This document shows, piece after piece, positions 16,953 through 23,504 of a stretch of 25,680 nt of DNA. A model generated the notes under the pieces. It was not told where the DNA came from, ran no database searches, and saw only the letters and a list, made by a program, of their open reading frames with translations. The DNA is taken from the NCBI GenBank assembly GCA_964598225.1, contig CAZRBG010000069.1, positions 1 through 25,680 on the forward strand, written 5' to 3'. Source of the DNA: SG8-4 sp964598225 (GTDB taxonomy: Bacteria > Planctomycetota > Phycisphaerae > Sedimentisphaerales > Anaerobacaceae). Both the position numbers and the translations under genes were made by a program. Within the stretch, counting starts at the first letter, position 1. Each line of letters starts with the position of its first letter.

Positions 16953-18156
16953 TTGGCGTTCCCGTCACCAGTTCGGTGTAAGCGGTGGCAGGTCGAGGGG
17001 CCACTTCCATTCCCGGAAGCGCCACCCGCAAATCGCTCACGATGAGCTGATCTCCTTCTTCCACGTTATTGGAGATAAGCACCGTTTCCTTTTTTTCGCG
17101 CCAAAGCACTTTTGCCGGCAGGATTTTTAACAAATGATCGTCACCAACAACCCAAATCCGGTTTCCTTCCCTCAAGGCGGCTCGGGGAATGACCAGAGTA
17201 TCTTCCAAACTTCCGGCATCGATCCTCACTTCGACATAGCTGTTCAGAAGCAAGGGGAACCTGCGATCTGACTTGCGATGAATGTTGAGAGGATCCTCCA
17301 CCGACACAACCACTCTTGCCATCCGGCCGAGAGAATCCAAGTCGCCCAAAAGACGTATGACCCGGCCCTCCCAGGTTTCTTCATCTCCCGCGTCCAAAAT
17401 CACCTTTGCTGCGGCTCCGGGCCGGCCACCCTCGGGAAAACGCACCCATTTTAGCTGAGAAAAAGGAACTGTTACCTGGATCCAGAATTCATCCGTGCCC
17501 ACCAGTTCACAGATATCCGAGCCGGGACTCAACAATTGCCCCATCTCAACCGATTCTTCGGTCACCACGGCATTGAAGGGAGCCGTAATAATGGTCCGGG
17601 AGCGCTCCAGCTCGGCGATTTTGATGTCGTTTCTCGCCTTTTCCATGAGTGCCTCGGCACGCCTGAGATGAGGTTCGCGCAATACGAGCGATTCGTTGAC
17701 CTCTTCCATGTCCAGATCCGACTGAAGCTCGACCCATTCGCGTTGTGCGATCACTTGTCGGCCGCTTTCCACCTCCCGCTCGAAGCGCGCCTGCTCGAAG
17801 TTTGCCTTCACTTCGGCTAAGGCCAATTCGTAATCATTCGGATCGATGCGGATAAGTTCATCGCCCTCTCTCACGTGCCCGCCTATGACAATCGAATCGC
17901 TTTGCCAAATCACCTGGCCCGTGACCTGTGGGTTAATGACAACCTTTCTCGACGGGACTACACTTCCCTTAGCACTGACCGCTACCGAGCGTGTCTGCGG
18001 CACCAGCGGAATCGTCTGCACAATTTTCGCCGAACGAGGGCTTTCTTCCGGAAGCGTTTCGGGCCCTGTCCGCAGCAGCATGAGGCCCAGGCAGCCACTG
18101 AAGCAGATAATCAGTAGAACGGCAATAGACTTGACAAATATGGATTTTTTCTTCAT
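16942..18156 (-). CDS. RND efflux periplasmic adaptor (HlyD/MFP family)
   Basis: This 404-residue protein bridges the pump and the outer-membrane channel. An N-terminal hydrophobic segment (about residues 8-28) anchors or exports it; the stretch FSGC could be a weak lipobox. The biotinyl-lipoyl-like half-motifs flank a helical hairpin: VVINPQVTGQVIW...VREGDELIRIDPNDY near residues 72-110, a coiled coil (about 110-190), then IITAPFNAVVTEESVEMGQLLSPG. A beta-barrel and membrane-proximal domain follow. The start overlaps the outer-membrane factor stop by 4 bases (ATGA), and its end overlaps the pump start by 11 bases, so the three genes are tightly coupled. Confidence 0.93.
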   Translation of the reverse strand: MKKKSIFVKSIAVLLIICFSGCLGLMLLRTGPETLPEESPRSAKIVQTIPLVPQTRSVAVSAKGSVVPSRKVVINPQVTGQVIWQSDSIVIGGHVREGDELIRIDPNDYELALAEVKANFEQARFEREVESGRQVIAQREWVELQSDLDMEEVNESLVLREPHLRRAEALMEKARNDIKIAELERSRTIITAPFNAVVTEESVEMGQLLSPGSDICELVGTDEFWIQVTVPFSQLKWVRFPEGGRPGAAAKVILDAGDEETWEGRVIRLLGDLDSLGRMARVVVSVEDPLNIHRKSDRRFPLLLNSYVEVRIDAGSLEDTLVIPRAALREGNRIWVVGDDHLLKILPAKVLWREKKETVLISNNVEEGDQLIVSDLRVALPGMEVAPRPATAYTELVTGTPNEN

Positions 18157-19583
18157 TTGCGCCAGGAAAATATAATAGGAGTATCAGGATTAGGCATAGG
18201 CCCCCCCAATGCCCGATGCAAGCCGATGCGTGCAGTCAATACTTGTCTCCGGGAACTTACCACATTTCGTTCCAGACTTTGTACAATGGACAGGGCAGTA
18301 ACCACGGGTAAATAATCCGTCAGGCCCTGGCTAAAACGGTTGCGAGATTCGGTGAGCAGCTTTTGGGCGGTCGCCAGTTGCCGCTCCAACAACACGAGCT
18401 GCTTGGCGTTTTTTCGCTGTTCGAGTAATGCGGCCTCAACCTCCGACAGCGCCAGAAGAAAGCGATCAGAGTAGCCGGCCAGGGCATCCTCCAGGCGTGC
18501 CTTGCGAAAAGCTACTTCGCTGCCCCGCTGGCCCGCGTCAAATAATGGTGCCGCCAAGCCGGCGAAGGCGGCAGTAACGGTGTCACCGAGACCGGGATCG
18601 CCTGTCCAATCAATGGAACCGCCCAGCGACAAGGTTGGCAACTGCTCAGCCACGGCTGCACCTACCTCATAGTCGAGTGCCAGCAGGCGTTTCTGTGCCG
18701 CCCTTAGATCGGGCCGGCGAGTCAAAAGTAGAGCCGGGACACCCACCGCAGGCAGCGGCGACGGGCGACCGAGTCGGCTTGAGGTCACATGGTTCGGCCC
18801 GTCGGCGGGGCTGCCAAGCAACACGTCCAGCGAGTATTCCAACTGCCCGATGCGGGCTTCGGTTTGCGGGATACGAGCCAGGGTAGCCTCTAATTGTTCC
18901 CGCTGCTGCAAAACGTCTACGATGGAAGACTGGCCCTGGCCGAAACGGAGCGAGGTCAACTGAAGCAGAGTCTCGTTCGTTTCGATTTGATCGCGGATCA
19001 CCTCGAGCTGGCGGCGTTGCTCCTGGATTTCGAAATAGGTTTCGGCAATTGCGGCCGAAAGAAGGAGCCTTGCGCCCAGCCAGTCCTCGACTGTTGCCTG
19101 GGCCGTCAGTCTTTCCGCCCGCCGCAAAGATGACAAACGTCCCCAGACGTCCAGCTCCCAACGGAGTAGAAAACCCAAATCGGAAGCATCCTGCCGGTCG
19201 TGAGATTCACCACGTTCGGTTTCTCCGTCCCATTGGGATTCGTAATCGGCATCGAGATCCAGAGACGGATATAAACGAGCGCCCGCCTTGCGGGCAAGTG
19301 CTGTAGCCTGTTCGATGCGCGCCACGGATTGCCGAAGGCCAAAATTTGCGGCTAAGCCGGTTTCAATGAGATGGTTCAAATCCTCATCGTCAAACGTTTC
19401 CCACCAGGAATAATTCCAATTGCTCGGTAATGCCGCTCCGGCAACAGATTCGGAAAAACGGGGTGGGACTCCAACCTCAAGAAGCAGGGCTTCTTCATCG
19501 ACACTGTGAACCGAGCATCCGCTCAGCAGGAACAAAAAGAGGCCAAAAAGCAGTCCCAGGCGATTCATAATCGATCTGAACAT
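18153..19583 (-). CDS. Outer-membrane efflux lipoprotein (TolC/NodT family)
   Basis: This 476-residue protein is the outer-membrane channel of the tripartite system. A lipoprotein signal ends in LLSGC, placing the lipidated cysteine at residue 23. It shows two repeated helical halves typical of NodT-type factors (WWETFDDEDLNHLIETGLAANFGLRQSVARI early; DLRAAQKRLLALDYEVGAAVAEQLPTLSLGGS after the midpoint). It is the first gene of the efflux operon, 83 bases after cheB. The first ATG has GGAGA only one base away; a second ATG five codons later has no better site, so the start is uncertain by five residues without affecting the lipobox. Confidence 0.92.
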   Translation of the reverse strand: MFRSIMNRLGLLFGLFLFLLSGCSVHSVDEEALLLEVGVPPRFSESVAGAALPSNWNYSWWETFDDEDLNHLIETGLAANFGLRQSVARIEQATALARKAGARLYPSLDLDADYESQWDGETERGESHDRQDASDLGFLLRWELDVWGRLSSLRRAERLTAQATVEDWLGARLLLSAAIAETYFEIQEQRRQLEVIRDQIETNETLLQLTSLRFGQGQSSIVDVLQQREQLEATLARIPQTEARIGQLEYSLDVLLGSPADGPNHVTSSRLGRPSPLPAVGVPALLLTRRPDLRAAQKRLLALDYEVGAAVAEQLPTLSLGGSIDWTGDPGLGDTVTAAFAGLAAPLFDAGQRGSEVAFRKARLEDALAGYSDRFLLALSEVEAALLEQRKNAKQLVLLERQLATAQKLLTESRNRFSQGLTDYLPVVTALSIVQSLERNVVSSRRQVLTARIGLHRALGGPMPNPDTPIIFSWRK

Positions 19584-19636
19584 TCTCCGTTGTAGCCGAT
19601 AGCTTATGCCGGCAGAAGTTTTGATTCTTCAGCCTC

Positions 19637-19651
19637 AGGGTATTATACCCT
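19637..19651. promoter_or_regulatory. Palindromic operator candidate over the efflux -10 box
   Basis: AGGGTATTATACCCT is a perfect 7-1-7 palindrome that completely contains the -10 hexamer. A dimeric repressor bound here would block RNA polymerase, the usual mode of control for RND efflux operons. No TetR, MarR or MerR gene is present nearby, so a regulator would act from elsewhere. Part of the symmetry comes from the -10 box itself, but the GGG/CCC flanks do not. Confidence 0.5.
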
Positions 19652-19670
19652 TTAAGGCAAGCCAAATCAA
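19642..19670 (-). promoter_or_regulatory. Promoter of the RND efflux operon
   Basis: On the minus strand TTGATT (19665-19670) is followed by exactly 17 bases and then TATAAT (19642-19647), a near-consensus sigma-70-type promoter. It reads towards the outer-membrane factor gene, giving a leader of about 50 bases. The -35 box overlaps the cheB stop codon (19667-19669), so the efflux operon can be transcribed independently of the chemotaxis cluster. Confidence 0.75.
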
Positions 19671-20716
19671 GGGATTGTGGCAAACATGATCATGTTTTGC
19701 GCTATCTCCGAAAGCGGCGCTACTTTTTCTGCCGCACCGCACTCGATGGCTTCCCTTGGCATTCCGAAAACTACGCTTGAGGCCTCGTCCTGGGCTAAGG
19801 TATTAGCGCCGTTTTGTCGCATTTTCAGCAATCCGCCGGCGCCGTCATTTCCCATTCCGGTTAGAATGGCTCCTACCGCATTTGCACCGGCGAATTCTGC
19901 AACAGAGTCAAACATAAGCTCCACGCTGGGCTTTTGCCGGCAAACCGGGGGTCCGTTCTTTACGTTGACGTAATAATTGGCGCCCGAGCGCTGCAGCAGC
20001 ATGTGGAAACCGCCCGGAGCAATCAGGACGCGTCCGGGAATAACACGGTCTCCATCCTGAGCCTCTTTGACGTTTACAGAACATTGCCCGTTGAGGCGTT
20101 CTGCAAACGAGGTAGTGAACTGCGCCGGCATGTGCTGAACCACGAGTGTCCCCGGAGCATTGACGGGCAATGCGGCAAGGACGCAAGACAACGCCTGCAC
20201 GCCGCCTGTTGATGCACCGATGGCGAATATCTTGTTTGTTGTCTCCAGCATGTGGAGCCGCTTAGTCCCGGTTCTTTGGCTTCGGACTACTGCGCTTCTG
20301 TCAACCCGCGCTCTGGAAGCGGCCCGTATCTTCTCTGCAAGCGAACGGCAGGCTTCACCGACGGAATATGCCGGGCCGGGCTTGCACATAACCTCCACCG
20401 CCCCCGCAGAAAGTGCCTCCATTGCGGTCCTGCCGCCTTTCGGAGTCAGTGAACTCAAAACGATCACGGGCATGGGATGATGCTGCATCAGTTTCCGCAG
20501 GAATGTGATGCCGTCCATTCGAGGCATTTCTATGTCGAGAGTCAGTACGTCCGGATCCAATGCTATAATTTTGTCCCGGGCTATATACGGATCCGGCGCG
20601 GTGCCCATAACCTCTATCCCGCGATGTTGATTTAACTGCCGGCTCAGAATCTTGCGTACTATCGCTGAGTCATCGACTATCAGCACGCCAACTTTTGTCT
20701 TTACCGAGGTCGCCAA
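19667..20716 (-). CDS. cheB: Chemotaxis protein-glutamate methylesterase/glutamine deamidase CheB
   Basis: This 349-residue protein removes receptor methyl groups and deamidates receptor glutamines when phosphorylated. Residues 8-125 are a receiver domain: D15-D16 acidic pair, phosphoacceptor D61 (TLDIEMPRMDG), K112 (CKPG). Residues about 160-349 are the esterase, with catalytic S169 (GASTGG), H195 (VQHMP) and D291 (GMGNDG). I place the start at the TTG at 20716 because GGAGAG lies 6 bases upstream and the protein then begins just before the receiver. The frame stays open to an ATG at 20812, but those 32 extra residues come from a heptamer repeat array and lack family likeness. Length then fits CheB (about 350). 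It is the last gene of the chemotaxis cluster. Confidence 0.93.
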   Translation of the reverse strand: MATSVKTKVGVLIVDDSAIVRKILSRQLNQHRGIEVMGTAPDPYIARDKIIALDPDVLTLDIEMPRMDGITFLRKLMQHHPMPVIVLSSLTPKGGRTAMEALSAGAVEVMCKPGPAYSVGEACRSLAEKIRAASRARVDRSAVVRSQRTGTKRLHMLETTNKIFAIGASTGGVQALSCVLAALPVNAPGTLVVQHMPAQFTTSFAERLNGQCSVNVKEAQDGDRVIPGRVLIAPGGFHMLLQRSGANYYVNVKNGPPVCRQKPSVELMFDSVAEFAGANAVGAILTGMGNDGAGGLLKMRQNGANTLAQDEASSVVFGMPREAIECGAAEKVAPLSEIAQNMIMFATIP

Positions 20717-20722
20717 TTTAAT

Positions 20723-20728
20723 CTCTCC
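20723..20728 (-). promoter_or_regulatory. Ribosome binding site deciding the cheB start
   Basis: GGAGAG on the minus strand, 6 bases before the TTG at 20714-20716. No comparable site precedes the more distant ATG at 20812, which lies inside the repeat array. Confidence 0.65.
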
Positions 20729-20733
20729 GGCGG

Positions 20734-20824
20734 TTTCGTGTTCTGCGTTCCGAGTTGCTAGTTCCGCGTTCCGTGAAGCACGCAGTACGCAGAACCAATA
20801 ACCAGTCACCATTCACCGGTCACC
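20734..20824. repeat. Degenerate heptanucleotide repeat array between hpt and cheB
   Basis: On the plus strand these 91 bases divide without gaps into thirteen 7-base units that drift in type: TTCCGNG-like units at 20734-20775 (such as TTCCGAG, TTCCGCG, TTCCGTG), then AAGCACG and CAGTACG, then ANNNACC-like units at 20790-20824 (such as AATAACC, AGTCACC, ATTCACC). The final units run over the last codons of hpt, and the array stays open towards cheB. Heptameric repeats of this sort are known in cyanobacteria as STRR sequences; here the units are not identical, so the array is degenerate. Confidence 0.75.
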
Positions 20825-21250
20825 CTCTGGCTCGCCCCGCGTACCGTATGTTCCCGGAGACGAAGGCGAATTGGTGCCGGACTCGGTCATCTTTTGGATC
20901 GCGTCCCATACCCAATCCCTGAACCTGAGCAGCATGTCCGGGCGCCGACTCTCGCTCAGCTCCTGAAACGCGAATTCAGCCTGGTGACAGAAATCGGCTA
21001 TCTGATCGAAACCCACCATGGATGCTTCACCCTTGAGTCTGTGCAGCAGACGTCTCACAGAGGCGTTGTTCTCTTCGACATCCCCACCGGACTCAAGAGC
21101 AAGAGCGGCCTGCTCGAGTTCGTCCACCATCGACCCGGCGGATTCGACATAGTCTTCCAGGAGGTCTTCTATATCTTCCGGAATCTCCACATCCTCGGGT
21201 TGAGGCAGAGGTCCGTTGTTTCTTATGCCTGAAAAGTCCAGTGTTTTCAT
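20813..21250 (-). CDS. Stand-alone histidine phosphotransfer (Hpt) protein
   Basis: This 145-residue protein carries one Hpt domain, a four-helix bundle that passes or stores phosphate between receiver domains. The phosphoacceptor motif LLHRLKGEASMVGF gives H70 counted from the ATG at 21250. A flexible C-terminal tail (SGTNSPSSPGTYGTRGEPEGDR) follows; its last residues are encoded by the start of the heptamer array. I chose the ATG at 21250, with GGAA about 7 bases upstream, over a TTG four codons earlier that has no site. It lies between the CheY-CheX gene and cheB. Partners are likely CheA, CheB or CheY-CheX, but this is inferred from position only. Confidence 0.82.
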   Translation of the reverse strand: MKTLDFSGIRNNGPLPQPEDVEIPEDIEDLLEDYVESAGSMVDELEQAALALESGGDVEENNASVRRLLHRLKGEASMVGFDQIADFCHQAEFAFQELSESRRPDMLLRFRDWVWDAIQKMTESGTNSPSSPGTYGTRGEPEGDR

Positions 21251-21269
21251 AATGCATTCCAAAGCAATT

Positions 21270-22094
21270 TCAATCTTTTATAATCAGCCTGGTGCCGACC
21301 AGATGTCCTTCAATGTTCGACACCATATTATGCGGGTCGGCCGCAAATTCATGCCATTGCGAGGAATCATCGCAGGTCTTTAATCTTGGGACGCTTACCT
21401 TGAACGTTTCGGCGGTCGTCGAGGTGAGCCTCGGAAGAAACAGTCCGCATGTTACGTTTGACAGTTCCTTAAGCGCATCGCAGGCGTCTTCCCTGCAAGG
21501 TTCGTCCAGGTTGCCGATGTTCTCGGCAAGAATCCTGCCGAACTCAAGGCCCCCTATGATCTGAACGGAGCCGTTTCGCGGCCCCGTGAAATCCATTTCG
21601 GCCATTATCGTCTCTTCCGGAATTGGCAAATCGTCATCCATGGGCAATTCCGTGAGAAAAGCCATAGTCTCAAGCGCCTGTATCAGACCATCAGTAACGT
21701 CCTTTGCAGCAATAGTTGGTCTGTTCCAAACGGTCCGGATAGTCGCTCTGAATTCTTCCGGGGTAAAAGGCTTGTGCAGATAATCCTTTACGCCCTCAAG
21801 CAGAAGTTCCTTAACGCGGGCCGTGTTCGATTCGGTCGAGACTACAACTACGGGAACCGACTCGGTAGCTTTGTTGGTTCTCATCTCTCGAATCATTTCT
21901 TCGCCCCCCATCTCGGGCATGTTCAGATCCGCAAGTACGAGGTCAACACTCGTCCCTTCCATGATCTTGAGTGCTTCGACACCGTTTCCGGCCTCGAAAA
22001 AATGCTCGACTTCCAGGTCGACCATTTCGAGGATTCGCAGTATTTTCTTCCGCGTCAGAGCCGAATCGTCCACTATTAATATATTCAGAGCCAT
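21270..22094 (-). CDS. Response regulator: CheY-like receiver fused to a CheX/CheC-type phosphatase domain
   Basis: Residues 1-125 of this 274-residue protein are a receiver: acidic pair D9-D10, phosphoacceptor D56 (LADLNMP), T/S switch S86, K108 (HKPF). Residues about 133-274 match the CheC/CheX/FliY phosphatase family. The active-site signature DxxxExxN followed by 22 residues and P is met exactly: D206, E210, N213 and P236. A preceding helix (ALETMAFLTEL) resembles the CheX start. The family hydrolyses CheY-phosphate, so this protein may switch itself off, or act on another regulator. The ATG has GGAGG 6 bases upstream. It lies between cheD and hpt; CheD is a known CheC partner in other bacteria, which fits. 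Confidence 0.85.
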   Translation of the reverse strand: MALNILIVDDSALTRKKILRILEMVDLEVEHFFEAGNGVEALKIMEGTSVDLVLADLNMPEMGGEEMIREMRTNKATESVPVVVVSTESNTARVKELLLEGVKDYLHKPFTPEEFRATIRTVWNRPTIAAKDVTDGLIQALETMAFLTELPMDDDLPIPEETIMAEMDFTGPRNGSVQIIGGLEFGRILAENIGNLDEPCREDACDALKELSNVTCGLFLPRLTSTTAETFKVSVPRLKTCDDSSQWHEFAADPHNMVSNIEGHLVGTRLIIKD

Positions 22095-22132
22095 TTTATG
22101 CCTCCATTAAGGCTTTGAGGTCTTAGTTACCG

Positions 22133-22618
22133 TTATAATCTCTTTTGCTGACCGCTGGATTTTACTGTCACCGTGCCGTCGGCCAAATCCATATACACAT
22201 TCCGAGGAGAGAATCCCCCAACGTCCTCGGAATCGACAAACAAGCCGTTTTTCCACATGACCTTTCTAAAGGCCAGGTGGTTGCGCTTGCCTATATCAAA
22301 TCCCTTGGGACCGGTGTCCATCGCCGCCCCTCCGGCTATCCTGATTTGCATCCGCTTCCTTTTTACTCCCATTGATTCAAGCCTCTCAACCAGTATTTTG
22401 ATGCCGGTATCGGCAAACATGAACGGCTTGACTCTGGCCCGCTCGGGATCCATCTTGGAATCCGGAAGCTGGTAATGCAACATACCTCCGACATTCGTTC
22501 CAGGATCGTATAAGCACACGCCGATACACGAGCCGAGAGAATATGTCACCAGCATATCGGACGGACTGCCGGATATCCTGGCGTCGGACACATTGACTAT
22601 TATCCTTCTCTTTGACAT
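22133..22618 (-). CDS. cheD: Chemoreceptor glutamine deamidase CheD
   Basis: This 161-residue protein deamidates glutamines on chemoreceptors and in some bacteria binds CheC. The catalytic cysteine lies in LGSCIGVCLYD (C31), with H48 in GMLHYQLP and T25 in MLVTYSLG; these match the Thermotoga CheD triad (C27, H44, T21) with a constant offset of four. Length is normal. The ATG follows AGGA by 7 bases and lies 9 bases after the cheR stop, so the genes are co-transcribed. Confidence 0.94.
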   Translation of the reverse strand: MSKRRIIVNVSDARISGSPSDMLVTYSLGSCIGVCLYDPGTNVGGMLHYQLPDSKMDPERARVKPFMFADTGIKILVERLESMGVKRKRMQIRIAGGAAMDTGPKGFDIGKRNHLAFRKVMWKNGLFVDSEDVGGFSPRNVYMDLADGTVTVKSSGQQKRL

Positions 22619-22627
22619 ATCTGAATC

Positions 22628-23476
22628 CTAAGCTTTCCTGTATATTGTGGGCTGAATGTAGTCAAATCTGTGCTCAATGCCCGTCAAAGATTCGGAATGG
22701 CCCGTGAAAAGCACGCCTCCGGGGCCGAGCAAATTCCAGAATCGGTCGATCAAACGTTGCTGAGTAGGTTTGTCGAAGTAGATTATAACGTTGCGGCAGA
22801 AGATAAAATCAAGCGGACCCGTTATAGGCCACTCCTGCAACAGGTTCAGATAAGTGAAGATAATAATACCCCTCAAGCTTCTGCCCACCTCGTACACTTC
22901 CTCTGCTTGCCCCCGTCGCAGCACCAGATATTTGCTTTTCTGCATCAGAGGAACCGGAGCAACCCTTTCTTTGGCATAGATTCCTTTTTTGGCGACCTCG
23001 AGTATGCTGGTGGAGATGTCGGTTGCCAGTAGTTTGACGTCCCAGCGACCCTGTCCGGAAACCGCTTCGTGCAGAGTCATCGCAATCGAGTAGGGCTCTT
23101 CCCCCGACGAACAGCCTGCGCTCCAGCCTCGGATTCGAAAGTTGCGCAGCCTGCGTTTTTGTTCCAGCATCAGCGGCAGCATTTTTTCTCGCAAGTACTC
23201 GAAATGCTGTCCCTCGCGAAAGAAACTCGTCAGGTTCGTGCTCAGCGAATCGATAAGCGTCGAGAATTCCTTCCCTGTCTTGTCCGCCATCACATGTTTC
23301 ATGTACTCGGCAAAGGTCTTGAAGTGGCCCGTGCGAAGCCGCTTTGCCAGCCGGGCGCGAACCAGTTCTTTCTTGCCGTCGTGCAAGTTGATTCCGCAAT
23401 GTTTATAGACCATTTCGCTGATCGTTCGGAAATCTCTCTCGGACAAAACAACGTTTTCACTGGCTAACGCGTTCAT
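22628..23476 (-). CDS. cheR: Chemotaxis protein methyltransferase CheR
   Basis: This 282-residue protein methylates receptor glutamates with S-adenosylmethionine. The N-terminal helical domain (about 1-85) leads to the conserved TNLTSFFRE stretch (80-88). The SAM site includes GWSAGCSSGEEPYS (117-130) and the acidic residue D153 in LLATDIS, and LDFIFCRNVIIYFD (222-235) is the usual CheR C-terminal signature. There is no TPR or other added domain. The ATG has AGGA 4 bases upstream. It follows cheA by 28 bases. Confidence 0.95.
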   Translation of the reverse strand: MNALASENVVLSERDFRTISEMVYKHCGINLHDGKKELVRARLAKRLRTGHFKTFAEYMKHVMADKTGKEFSTLIDSLSTNLTSFFREGQHFEYLREKMLPLMLEQKRRLRNFRIRGWSAGCSSGEEPYSIAMTLHEAVSGQGRWDVKLLATDISTSILEVAKKGIYAKERVAPVPLMQKSKYLVLRRGQAEEVYEVGRSLRGIIIFTYLNLLQEWPITGPLDFIFCRNVIIYFDKPTQQRLIDRFWNLLGPGGVLFTGHSESLTGIEHRFDYIQPTIYRKA

Positions 23477-23504
23477 CAGGTCCTAACGCTCCATTTGCGA
23501 GTGA

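Noticed and set aside
20734..20824. CRISPR array
   Set aside because: Units are 7 bases without spacers and are not identical; no cas genes are near.
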